64,000 nt of DNA from Turritopsis dohrnii (taxonomy: Eukaryota; Cnidaria; Hydrozoa; Anthoathecata; Oceaniidae). The translations under genes were made by a program, and so were the position numbers. The DNA lies in NCBI GenBank assembly GCA_027922465.2, contig BQMF02000120.1, positions 62,001 through 126,000 on the forward strand, in the 5' to 3' direction. Positions within the stretch are counted from its first letter, which is position 1; the number at the start of each line of letters is the position of its first letter. A model generated the notes under the pieces. That model was given only the letters and a program-made list of their open reading frames with translations. It searched no databases and had not been told where the DNA came from. Shown here in pieces: positions 24,397 to 36,473 of the stretch.

Positions 24397-25048
24397 CATG
24401 GACGTATAAAAAGAGAAGGACTCACAACTCATTTCAATAGCTATTCAATTCTATTGTTAAAATCCATTGTGTCGGCATCCCTTTCATACCAAAGCGCGTC
24501 TCGCATTTCACTGGATTTTTGTTGAGGCGAACGATTATTTACGTGCCAATCCAACGCGGAAAATCGAAATATCAGAGGAATTAAGACTCATTAGCTTTCA
24601 AAACACTTTTATTCATTGTTCAAAGCCACAGACGACGATATTTAATCGTTTTTAAAATGTTTGTGAGTTTGCTAGAAGATGTTACAAGTGAAAATAGAAG
24701 AAAATCATGGCACAGCGTCTCTGCATGTTATGAAGTTAATATTTGCGCCTCAAAAATGCCTAAGCTACACAAAACAGAGAGATTTTCTATTTATCTATCT
24801 TTTCTGAAAGTTTCCAGTCTGAAGCTTTAGGAACTCCTAAGGAATCATACTTTTAGTTTTGGCGTTTTTCAACAGTTTTCGTGTTTATAACAAAAGGCTG
24901 CTAGTGTGGAAGCCAATGGAAACATGTATTTTTAACAGCACTTGAGGGAGTTTCAAAACTGCTTTTGTCAAAATTTCAATAAAGCGAGGCGAGCTTGTTT
25001 GAATAGATTTATAAAAGTTGTAAGTCCTTCTCTTTTTATACGTCCATG
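24397..25048. mobile_element. MITE with CATGGACGTATAAAAAG termini
   Basis: 652-bp insertion present in unit B only. Units A (15323-15329) and C (33378-33384) carry the unoccupied site TTCTGCC. Termini are inverted: CATGGACGTATAAAAAGAGA at the left and its complement at 25029-25048. It is flanked by TTCTGCC direct repeats (24390-24396 and 25049-25055). The duplication can be read as 9 bp (TGTTCTGCC) if the right end stops two bases earlier. There is no transposase frame. Related single ends occur elsewhere in the three units. Confidence 0.85.
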
Positions 25049-25960
25049 TTCTGCCACAAAATTGCCATGCCAACAATGGCCTATGAGAAACATTATATAT
25101 GTTGTTTTTTCACCATGATTAATTTACGAGTTCAAATTTTTCTGTTTGTTCCGAACAGAAAGGAAGGAAAAGAAAATAAACCAAGCAGATTTTAGTATTA
25201 CTTCTTTTCCGTTACTGTCCGCGAAAAATTTTCTATAAGTGGAAAGTCGCCTTATATGGAGAGCTGTGGTCAGTAGAAACAAGAGCCAGATGGCGCAAAA
25301 CGGTAGCAGCAAAAGTACTTGCCACAAGAATACTTTTAAATTTGAAATTTTACTTAAAGTTCTTAAACGTTCTGTAAACGTTATTTCTTGAGATATCTTA
25401 CTGGTGGAAAATAGGCATAAACGATATTATAATGTTTAAGATTTTACTAACTCGTGTACAATTTAATTTATTAGAAGACAAAAGAAATATACATACATGA
25501 GCTGTTTATAACGTACGTTTTCTTTAAAGGAGCTTATGTAGAAAAAAGAATTTATGCTTTGAATTATAATTTTTTGAAACCGAAAATGAATTTAAACAGA
25601 TAACTGCCTTTTTTAACTCGATTTTTGAAAACCTTGATGTTCAAAGACAGAACAGATAGCTAACAAACGTAGAAAGTAATAAGAAAGTCTGATCTGTGCT
25701 TTACTGACACGAAAAACATATCTATTTCCAAGTGCCAAAGTTCATTGATTCAGTACCATAAAAGTAACTAAAAGTCCCAGTTTCATGTAGACCTATTTGA
25801 TTAATATCCATTCCTTGCATCAATTAAGTGATGACATATCAAAGAAAACGTATTTTAAATGTATGTGATTGAAAACCTTCGAAAATTCAAAAGGCTGCGT
25901 TCGTTCATTAGAATGTATATTGAGTTTTTAGTTGGGACTCGCATACTCTAAATCGTAGGC

Positions 25961-26595
25961 TAAAAACTGCCGTTTCGGCCGGAGTAGTAGTAGTAGTAGT
26001 AGTAGGAGTCCAAGGGTGTTTTAATACGGTATTCGCTTGCGCTGCTACCGTAATAAAGCAACTGGAAAATGGTCTGTGAACGAGCAGCAGTATATTATTA
26101 ACAAAGCGCTCAAACAAAGTTAAAAAATGATTGGCTCTCTCGTGGAAGTTATCTCACAAAAAAACTGCTAACAGACTTTTTTCCCGGCCTTCCTAAATAA
26201 ATGCCCTCTGTTTTACTACAATTATCAGTACGTATAAAGTGAGTAAGTGAATAAATAAGGATTTATTTCTAGTATATCTATCAAAATACATACACTTGGC
26301 TCTGCACCAAGAGAAGTGTATAGTATTATGATTATGATAGGTCATTGATTTCACTGCTTTTTGTCGAGGTTTTTTAAAAATGGATTTATAAAAGTCGTAT
26401 GTCTTTCTCTTTCTATACGTCCATGATAATTCAACAAAACTTAAACAAAACGTGAATGAAACAAAACGCCTATCGTCTATCTCTATGCCGAAATACCTTG
26501 CCCAAATTACGGTAACAACAAAATTGAATACCGTATTAAAACACCTTTGGACTACTTTTCCTGCTCCTACTCCTCGGGCCAAAATGGCAGTATAA
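25961..26595. repeat. Inverted-repeat element, arms of about 90 bp
   Basis: Left arm 25961-26054 (ACTGCCGTTTCGGCC, a (GTA)n run, GTCCAAGGGTGTTTTAATAC, CTACCGTAAT) is the diverged inverse of the right arm 26507-26595 (ATTACGGTAAC, GTATTAAAACACC, TTGGACTAC, GGCCAAAATGGCAGT). Unit A keeps only the right arm. In unit C the right arm is split by the long-TIR element at 37586. No frame of a transposase is visible inside. Confidence 0.65.
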
Positions 26596-27310
26596 CCTAC
26601 CCCTTACAGTCTGTGAAATTCCCTTTCGAAGCTGTGTGTTGATTGCAATGGAAGAGCGGAAGCTAAACTTTTTAAAAAAATATTTATTACATCAGTTTTT
26701 TTGGTGTTTTGCCACTTACAAACTCGATCAAAACTCAATCAAACTCGTAAAGCTATTGCAGCTGCATCGAGTTGTAACTGGTCGCCTCGAGTTTTTCCAA
26801 TATCCAACACTTAAAATGTATTGGAATGTTTTTTATTTCAACTACATGAATTTAAAGGATGATAGTATAACGAAACATTGAAGCATTTGCATGCAACTCC
26901 ACCGCAAAACCAATAATTATATACTATGTCTTGTTACCGATATCCGACACACTTCTTGTTTTACTCATCTTTACTCATCTTTAGCATATTATTAAATCTT
27001 TTACTCCATATAATTTTTTGTAGTATGGGATAAACTACCAAAATGGCTTTTTTTTCACTATTTGAAATATCTTGTTTCGGGAAAAATTGATATTTTTGGC
27101 TTTTAAACTTGGCTAGCAAAAAAATTGCCGCACAGACATTTTTCGAGTTTGAGTTTAAACTGCGATAACTTGACCACTTCTCGATTTCTAACTTTGATTT
27201 GGTCAGTAACATTGTCGTAGTTCTTCCAATGTAGTTCGGAATTTTGAAATCAATTTTGTGATTTTACTTAAGTAACGTGGATATTGAAAATAATTACAAA
27301 AAAAACTTCA

Positions 27311-28040
27311 ATTCAGCGCAGTTTGTTCTGATTTAACACGAACTTTCGGGAGTAACTTTTGAATTCCAATCAAATAGCGCACATAATTCGTCAAAAGTAA
27401 CTATTTTTGTCGGAGGAAATATGTTGGAATAATGATGTTTAAACTGGAACTCGGGAAATGTTAACTGTACGTGTCATAACTATACATGTTGAAAGCGACC
27501 AGCTGTGACGCCGTTTTTAAAGCTTGGAATACATTATCATTTAAATGGATCACTTGTTTCAGCTTCAATGGAAGCGTTTGAAATTTTTTTCTTAATTATC
27601 TGCGGCGCGAAGCAACAGCAGATATTGGTTTACCCGTGGATGATGATGATGATGATGATCCTGAAACTGCCTAAAATGACGACACGTTAAGTGCTGTTTA
27701 CATGGCTCTTATGATCCCTGGTCACACGACATCAAATTTCAGTAGCGTGAATTCCGGTAAATAATGCATTGATTTATTTGCGGCAGTGTGTTTTTCTACA
27801 TCAATTGGTTTTTTGTGAAGAGGTACATCTCCCATCTCTTCTCAAGACAACCTTGGCGACAAACGTTTAAGTTTAGCTGTCACTAATTCAGACCAATTCG
27901 GTAGAGAAAGTTATCACTCAGCAAAACATACTAGAGACTATATTTCCTTTTTGCATATAGAGCCGTTCATTGTGACAGTTGCGAATTCACCAGGGTAAAT
28001 TTTCAAGTCAAAATCTTCGTCATTATTTTCAAAAGCATTT
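27311..28040. other. Spacer between units B and C
   Basis: Unassigned sequence. A (GAT)n stretch at about 27640-27660 would encode an acidic run, but it is not in any supportable gene. Confidence 0.4.
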
Positions 28041-28287
28041 GACTGCATTTGATGGAAATGTACGTATATTTAATGAAAATCGCAAAACAAACAGCTTAGC
28101 TCAAGAAATACACGTTAACACAACGTGGAAACCATCCTTCATGGCATACGTGTTTATGGTTTTAAGTAATATGATATTTTTCGTAAATATCATGTGATGA
28201 AGAAAAAAATACTTTCAGTGCAAAGCTTCAAACTGACAGTTTATGAGAAAAAGCATGGAATGTTAACGATAAATTGACAGTTCGACA

Positions 28288-31200
28288 ATGGCTGAAGAAT
28301 ATGAATGTGAGATTTGTATGGAAGAATTAATCGATTCCAAAGCATTACTATGTGGACATTCGCTCTGTAAAAACTGCAAGCTGAACCTCCTACAATTTAA
28401 TGATGATGGCAGCGCCATTTTGAAATGCCCCATTCAATGTGAAGAAGTTACTAATATTGGAAAGGATCAAACTATCGATGATGTTTTACGGAAAAACTTT
28501 ACAATGGAACGTATTTTATCATCACTTCGTCATAAAGCCAACGCCAAAGTAAAGAGGTAAGTTTACATAAACAAAATCAATTTTATCTCCCATTAAAATT
28601 AAACCAAGCATTGAAAGTCAAATGGAATACAAATCGAATTTACCGTGCTGAGTATCCACTTTTGTGAAAGCAATAGTACATTTCAAAAAATCTTGCGATG
28701 TTATAGACAGAAAATCAGAAACCAAAATATTTCTTGTTTTTTATGTTGCCTTTTTTAATTGTTAATGATGTTGTTCATTTAGAGGAAAAGTCAAATGTCA
28801 AGGTGCAACTGCACATGATGCATCACCTAATTGTTACTGTAAGAATTGTCGAAAGTTACTGTGTAACACATGTTTGAACGAACATGAATGTCAAAAAAAT
28901 GAAAGCATCAAGATTTCATGGGATGCAAAGAAACAATGTTTCCTTCCCATCTGTGAACAACACAAGTTGTCAGCAAAATTCATCTGCAACAAATGTAACA
29001 ACACGTTTCTCTGTATATACTGCAAGAACAGAACCCACAAAGATCACGAAAAAAGTGAACTGGAATCCAAAATACAAAAGTTGAAGGTAGAAATAGCTAC
29101 TGAACTTGAAGCTGCAAGGAAATTGTCAGAGAAAATCAAGCAATCAGGGGGCGCTGTTGAGAATAAAATAAAGAAATTCAGAGAAGAACTGGAGGAAGAA
29201 CTGCTTTTGCGAAAGTACGTCAACCTAAGGAAATACTTTGCTCAACTCAACGAAGAAGAAGCAAACATATTAAAAGAATTTGATGAACAGACGAATGATT
29301 TCGTGTCACAAAGAAAGAAAATGTTGGATTCGTGTAAGGAGGTCACCAAATTATTGGAGAATCGCAAAGAAATCTCAACTCTCGTGATGTTAACGGAACA
29401 AAATCTTCTTCTGGAGAAGTTACAAGCAATTTCCAATGAGATGTCATTGAAACTGCTCTTTCTTGATGGTTCAGATGAAAACAAGATGGGTAAATTACAA
29501 GTTGATGTGCTCGTTGACGAAAAAAGTACGAAAACCACCTGCAGATTGAATCCAAAACTATTAGATGCAAGCGATGAAGTTGTTGATTGCAAAATTGTAT
29601 CAACAAAAGTGAATGGTACGTATATCACAGCTATCAAGTTTTGTTAGTTACTGTTGCTATTCCATGGACGTACAAAAAGGGAAAGACATTATGGAAGATT
29701 TTGTAAATCTATAGAATTAGCAATTATCTCCATAATAAGTAATAAAGCTACTATCTTGCAATGCTATTGTTACTTGCAATTCCTGCTGTGTTATTGAGGA
29801 TATCAGAGTTGTATTCGTCAAACGTTTTATTTCTTATTGATTTATTTTTAATGATCATATCATATGGAGATAACTCAATAAACGTAACTGCCAATTGAAA
29901 GAGAAGTTGTTCATTCACTCTTTATTTATATGTCCATAATCGAACTTATAGTGAAATACTTTCAGTTGACTTGACAATATTTTTGACCTTCTTCATTTGT
30001 TTATAAATAACGATTAAAGTTGGTTGTCCGAAAATAGAACATTTATTTATTTTTTTTAGATTTGTACCGTGCGGCAAAATACAGGTATGTTTTCATTTAC
30101 CAAACCACTGTTTTGGCCTTCAACAAGTTGAATTTTCGAGATGAACCAAAAATCCATCGCCTTAAAAAAATGTCACATGAAAATGGTCGTAAGGAATTAA
30201 AAGTAAATAAAGGAATTTGAGTGTTTATATAACTTGACAAGCAGTTGCCCAAACAAAAATAAAATCTGCCTGCCAACTACCTGCCCATGACGTTGTTCAG
30301 GTTCAATATTAGAAACTATCTCTTTTTAAGACGGTACATGTAATTTTTAGTGACCTTCAGAAATTCATGGAAAGAATCATACGAAAATTCAGCTTCAAAG
30401 GTAATGTAACAATTGCATGTAAATTTAGCATCAAACTATGCATAGTTCGGAATAAATAACATGATTAACCTGATAGATATTTTTGAAGAAATACGGAATG
30501 GAGGAGACAGTATCGAATTCTGGCTAACTTTAAAAACAACAGATATACAAGCGAAAGAACGTCCTCTACTGGAAACTGCCGTGGAAAATGACCAATGGGA
30601 AATGCTGATAATATTATTAGACTTTACAAATGCTGATGTCACCAGTTTACTTGATCAACAAAAGGCTCTGCCAAAGTCTGCAAAGAATGGACACATTGAA
30701 TGTGTGAAAGCATTGCTGGAAAACAACTGTGATGTCGATATCAAGAATGAAAACGGATTTACCGCGCTTATGTTGGCATCTCAGAATGGACACGTTGAGT
30801 GTGTGAAAGCATTGCTGGAAAACAACTGTGATGTCGATATCAAGGAAAACAACGGAGGTACCGCGCTCATGTTGGCATCTCAGGATGGACACATTGAATG
30901 TGTGAAAGCATTGCTGGAAAGCAACTGTGATGTTGATATCAAGAATGAAAACGGAGTTACCGCGCTTATATTGGCATCTTATCGTGGACACGTTGAATGT
31001 GTGAAAGTATTGCTGGAACACAACTGTGATGTCGATATCAAGACTGAAGACGGATTTACCGCGCTTATGTTGGCATCTCAGAATGGACACATTGAATGTG
31101 TGAAAGCATTGCTGGAAAACAACTGTGATGTTGATATCAAGTGTGAAGACGGAGTTACAGCGCTTATGTTGGCATCTCAGAATGGACACATTGAATGTGT

Positions 31201-31420
31201 GAAAGCATTGCTGGAAAACAACTGTGATGTCGATATCAAGACTGAAGACGGATTTACCGCGCTTATGTTGGCATCTCAGAATGGACACATTGAATGTGTG
31301 AAAGCATTGCTGGAAAACAACTGTGATGTTGATATCAAGAATGAAGACGGAGTTACCGCGCTTATGTTTGCATCTCAGAATGGACACATTGAATGCGTTA
31401 GACTATTGCAATTACCTTGA
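28288..31420 (+). CDS. TRIM-like RING/B-box/coiled-coil protein with C-terminal ankyrin repeats, copy C
   Basis: Exons 28288-28556, 28783-29615, 30060-30084, 30351-30400, 30477-31420, with the same exon lengths as copy B and 706 residues. RING ligands are intact; the last pair is spaced CPIQC. Intron 1 is unlike that of A and B, and the first third of exon 2 is also diverged (for example CNTCLNEHECQKNES). From 28973 to 29393 it is base-for-base identical to copy B (421 bp). Seven ankyrin repeats follow, with repeat-to-repeat changes mainly at the DIK-xxx-G-x-TA turn. The last two repeats and the 3' flank match B closely. Possible poly(A) signal AATAAA at 31772. Same inferred role as copy B: E3 ligase with an ankyrin recognition array. 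Its neighbours are its own paralogues, so context adds no partner. Confidence 0.88.
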
Positions 31421-34024
31421 ATTATTTAAAAGGACCACTTTTACAGCAACAACAACTCTTAACACACAGATAGTGGAATCAGGTTTATTCCATTCCTCTT
31501 TTTGTGAGGATTTATTGATACACATTTTGATAATTGCACCCATCAATTAACCGCCCTGTTCTTTAAAGGTCTGTGCCTGGTAATCGTTCCAATATTGTGC
31601 AATATCTCTATGCATAAATTACGACACAGTAGCCTTTGCTTCGTTTTGAAGTGTAACTTGTTCAGATGTTTCGTCACAATGTCCCGATCTGAACTGGGAG
31701 ATAATCCTTTGCTTCAAGATAACAATTATTTCTTTTATTAATTGAACACATTGTGAACCAAAATTATCACAAATAAATAAGGAAGAGGAATATAGTAAGC
31801 AATACGGGAAGAAGTCATAGCAACAGTATTATGTGGAAATATTATGGTTGCCCGAGTAGTGACATTAAATTATTTCAAAATATTTCGTCAAGTAAGTCGG
31901 AATGTAGAATAGATTAATTATTTTTATTTGATCATAAGTTCAAGGGGTAATCCTTACACTTCTGAAGGTTGATTGGCGCACAAAAATTATAATTTTACAA
32001 GTTATACTATGCACAGAATTTTAGGGTTTCTTATACACCATATTTTCTAGTGTTTTACCCAAACATTTTTTTTTTTTACAGTACAAATATGTCCTTTTTG
32101 ACTGGATAAAAAAAGTTGTAGATTGTTTTAATTTTTAAAGCATTTTTTTATATGTAATAAGTTTAAATATTCCTTACGAATAAACGCTTCTTCAAACATA
32201 ATAACAATTGGTGACTGCTGTTATGCCGAAGGTCTTATTTCCGACATATGTAGTAACTTACATCAAGGCCTTCACCAAGTAACTTGCTTGACAAGTTATC
32301 AGGTGGCTACAAAATGAATCTTCCCATAAACCACGAGCCCGTTAGAATTGAAAAGTATACTTAAAAAATGGATTCTTCTTGCTTATATCTTCACTAGGGA
32401 TACCCTTCTACTTTTACTGGCGCAGGAAATTTTTTCTGGAACGGTTTATAACTGATACAACGTATATAATCAGCTAACACTAATTAGCAAGGCCGTTACA
32501 TAGTTGCAATAACCCCTCTCACCAACTGGGCAATCACAGACAGCAGACAAAACAGTGTCTGAATTTTGATCTTAGGTAACTTGTAATGAACGAATATCTT
32601 TTTCCATGCTGACTTTACATTTCATTAGGTGAGAATTATTTTGTTCTACCTCCATTTCTTTTAAACTGAGAAAATTAAGTTTTAAATTTCATAACCTCAC
32701 TGAATCTTTAAGAAACCAACAAGATAAGGATGCCGCTTGAAGAAGATTTTGTTTTTGGAAGAAGCTCACGGAGAAAGAAGCAAATAACCCTGAAAAGCTT
32801 GAAAACAATCGGGGCTCATTTTTTCCAAAAATGGAGATTAAGCAAAGCAATTCTCACCTAACGATTTTGCTTCAACGAGATATTTATATTCAATAATAAG
32901 AGAAGTAAATACTGAGTCTGCAGAAATGTATCGTTCATATTTGAACTTTCACCTACGATCAAGTGCCTTGATTATTGAAGTTTTAGGTGATTTACCACTG
33001 TTTTTGCGAAGCAGTGTAATTTCTTTGATTGTTACGGAGGGCATCTCTGGGCATACCTAGCAAAGACTTTCCCCATGAATCAAAAACCATATCAGTATCT
33101 TCGTTGATATTTTGTAATAATAATTTTGTAAAGTCTGTGTGCTTTTTTTATCATCTGTTTACTTTTTTTAATAAGTATAGCCTCATTTTCATGCAGGAAG
33201 CATTTCTAGGGCCGCCACCGTCCGTGCAATTCGAGACAACTGTAAAATGGCTCATTTACAACTTTCACCTACATTTGATGTAGGTTTACTAGATTTAGCA
33301 AAATTGTTGTTGATTTTTACTGCGTCTGTCGGGATTACTGCGTTTGTCGGCGTAAAAACGGCCACATTATTTCCTTGTTCTGCCACAAAATTGCCATGCC
33401 AACAATGGCCTATGAGAAACATTATATATGTTGTTTTTCACCATGGTTAATTTACGAGTTCAAATTTTTCTGTTTGTTCGGAACAGAAAAGAAGGAAAAG
33501 AAAATAAACCAATCAGATTTTAGTATTACTTCTTTTCCGTTACTGTCCGCGAAAAATTTTCTATAAGTGGAAAGTCGCCTTATATGGAGAGCTGTGGTCA
33601 TTAGAAACAAGAGCCAGATGGCGCAAAACGGTAGCAGCAAAAGTACTTGCCACAAGAATACTTTTAAATTTGAAATTTAAAATTTGAAAGTTCTTAAACG
33701 TTCTGTAAACGTTATTTCTTGAGATATCTTACTGGTGGAAAACAGGCATAAACGATATTATAATGTTTAAAATTACTAACTCGTGTACAATTTAATTTAT
33801 TAGAAGAAAAAAGAAATATACATGCATGAGCTGTTTATAACGTACGTTTTTTTAAAAGAGCTTATGTAGAAAAAAAAACGCGTTTCTTCGAAAAAAAAAT
33901 GTATGTTTTGAATTATAATTTTTTGAAACCGAAAATGAATTCAAACAGATAACTGCCTTTTTTAACTCGATTTTTGAAAACCTTGATGTTCAAAGACAGA
34001 ACAGATAGCTAACAAACGTAGAAA
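31421..34024. other. 3' flank of copy C, no gene called
   Basis: Counterpart of 22430-25630 in unit B, without the MITE. It keeps the conserved block at 33199-33660 that has open frames on both strands. Nothing here supports a separate gene. Confidence 0.5.
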
Positions 34025-34367
34025 CAGGGCCCGCGCTATGAATTTGAGAGTGGAGGGGCCACGTTTTATACGGATTAATTTTGAAATCGGTAATTTAGAG
34101 TGAAGGCGCCACCATGGTTGGCGCCGGAGGGCAAGGAAAGTTTTTGCAATTTTGACAGCTCTAGATTGGCTAACAGTGTACTGGTTCCTAAAGATTTATA
34201 CACCTACAATAATCTTTAAAATCATTTTTAAAGAGAACTCCAAAGTAATTATAACTATAACAATATAGTATATATACCATAAATCAGAATCCACAAATTT
34301 CCCAAAAATATTTTTTCTGGATAGTTTCAAGGCAACAAATTCGTTGGCTATATTTATCAAAGAAATG

Positions 34368-34849
34368 TTATCCGTAAGTTTTTTGTGAAAAGAAAGTTGC
34401 CAAAAAGTTGAAACATATTTGAGTCATTGTTGCTCGAAGCCAAGTTTTCAATCTGCGTGCAAGAGAGAATGATCGCTCGGGTGTTGCACTTGTAGCTGCA
34501 CCAACAAGGACTAGCTTCATCAACTTGATGATGTTTCCAAAGAGATTTCTTTCTAGTGCGCCGCTTGATTTGACTATATTGTCTGTTATCTCCTCGAAAT
34601 GAGCAACCTTTTCATTTTTAAAAACGGGAGCGCAGAACTTGGATTTCGGCAGGCAGTGCAGAGATGTCAAGGTCATCCGAGTACTTTTCAAGAGCGCCTA
34701 TCTCTGTCTGGGTAGGGGTCGTCGGAGTTGATGGATGTCAAAAATAACTGCTCGATGCTTGAAAAGAATTGGTAGCGCTTGTTTTGCTCAAAACGGTCCT
34801 TAATGGCCATGACTACGGTGTCGATTGCATCAAAGTAAATGATTCGGTA
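34368..34849 (-). pseudogene. hAT transposase C-terminal remnant
   Basis: The minus strand first reads YFDAIDTVVMAIKDRFEQ and IEQLFL, then after frame changes VLVGAATSATPERSFS followed by KTWLRATMTQ. The last part is the hAT C-terminal dimerisation motif ('TSA..ERSFS.L...K..LR.TM.Q'), close to the ZMYM/TTF-type hAT proteins. Only the C-terminal part remains and the frame is broken at least once, so it is not functional. Confidence 0.85.
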
Positions 34850-34860
34850 CACGCTTTTTT

Positions 34861-35290
34861 TTTTTATAAGAACAATTTTATAAGAACACGAGCCTCAGAT
34901 TTGGCAAAAAAATAAGAACAAAATAAGAACAACCCGAGGCTCAAATCATTGTTCCAAAAATTAAGAACAGCCTGAGCCTGAACTTTCTTGGAAAATAAGA
35001 ACAGTTCATGATGTGAATTCTCTCACTGGTAAATGGTTTAAAAGTTTATTGGTTTTTTTTCACCTCCAATAACTGTGTGAATGAATCATTACCGAACAGC
35101 AACCATACTATTTACCAGTTGTTTTTAAAAAATATTTCTATTTTACTGGAAGTTCCATAAATAAGAAGAACAAAATGAGGCTGAAATTTGAAACTGTGTT
35201 CTTAAATCAAAGAACAAAATAAGAACAATTCAGGCTAAAAAAGGCTCCAAAAATAAGAACAACCAGCCTCAGGTCAGATTTTACTGGTTC
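34861..35290. repeat. ATAAGAACA-rich repeat
   Basis: About ten dispersed copies of ATAAGAACA or AAGAACA, interleaved with GAGCCTCAG/AGGCTCAA phrases that are partly inverted. It lies inside the hAT element and is probably a separate small insertion. There is no coding content. Confidence 0.55.
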
Positions 35291-35295
35291 TTATT

Positions 35296-36473
35296 GCCCC
35301 CGCAGCGAGCGTAAGCGAGCGAGTAGGCATAGTAGTTTCACGAGATAGGCGAATGTCAGTTTCCGATTTTGTTCATCATCATCATCTTCATCCTCCAACT
35401 TTCGTGTTGACATTACACGGTGGAATACAATTATTAGCTGACTTTGCTTTTTCCCGTTTCAAAGCATGGTACTGTAAGTGGGAGAGACAGAATGTTTTTT
35501 CGTACCTCTTTCCTAATTTATTATTGTATTATACTATGTTATTTAGGAAGATCGTATGCTAAAATTGCTTGGACATTTTTCGTGTTACTTTTGTGTTGTT
35601 TTAGTTAAGTGAACGACAAGGATTTTGAAGCACAGCTTGAAATCTGAAATTTTGCCAACCATACATTTTATTTTTGTATATGTTTTAGCTCTAAATATTT
35701 CATTCAATAAACTTTGTTCAACGCACTAATTTTTGGCAAAGATTTTAATTGGATTTCTGTGTATGCAAGATATTACAAATTGTCTTTCTTCGTGTTTTTC
35801 TATTTTAACTGTCCTCCTCGCGCCAAACCTAATCATATTAGTGTGTGATCATGATCAGTAAAAGCTTTTTACATTTTCTTGTTGTTTTTTTTATAAACAT
35901 TGGCTACTTTTTATTTTGAATCAAAGTTTAAAACGCAGATTTCTAATGGATTTTTTGCTTTGATTTTTTTTTAAAAAAGTTTGTTTTTTTTCTTTTGGCT
36001 CTTACAGAATTTCTTTAACAAATCTTGTTTTGATTATAAAATACGTTTCCATGGTTTCAGTTTACACATTTCTTTTGTTTGTAGCAAATACTTTCTGATA
36101 TTACTTGTTAAGCCTTTATTACACTTTTTGAAAGGTATATTAGCATCAATAAAAAAAAAGTTATCCTAAAGAAAGTTTAACTCTATTACAACGTAAGTGA
36201 AAAACCGTGAAGACCATCCGTCAAGGAGTTTTCAAATCTGATCTCCCATTTCGAAATGATCATGCTCACAATTCTTCTTGTTTTTATTGTGTTTAGTTTA
36301 TACAATGTTAACAAAAGTTTAAATGTATTTATTTGTTTCTGTGTAAAAATTTGCAAAAACATTGATCTGAATTTTTTTGAGTTTTCGGACAAAAATTTGT
36401 TTTTGCTTCCGTTGTATAGCTTTAAATGTATAGCTTGCTGTGTGTACACATTGGAATGCTTGAGCGCGGGGGC
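35296..36473. mobile_element. Possible nested element with GCCCCCGC ends
   Basis: GCCCCCGC at 35296-35303 and its complement GCGGGGGC at 36466-36473 bound 1.18 kb of AT-rich DNA inside the hAT. A phrase at about 35753 (GGATTTCTGTGTATGCAAGA) resembles the start of the 1.2-kb array at 42210. The ends are short and could be chance. Confidence 0.3.

Larger units (their letters stand above)
18890..27310 (+). repeat. Tandem segmental duplication, unit B
   Basis: The second unit, containing the intact copy B gene. Its 3' flank is nearly identical to unit C from about 22250 onward, apart from a 652-bp MITE present only here. It ends around 27310 with the same TTTGGTCAGTAACATT-type sequence that ends unit A. 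Confidence 0.8.

Noticed and set aside
27600..27690. Acidic C-terminus (GLPVDDDDDDDPETA) suggesting the end of a transposase gene
   Set aside because: It comes from a (GAT)n microsatellite and a stop lies a few codons upstream in the same frame. Too little to call.
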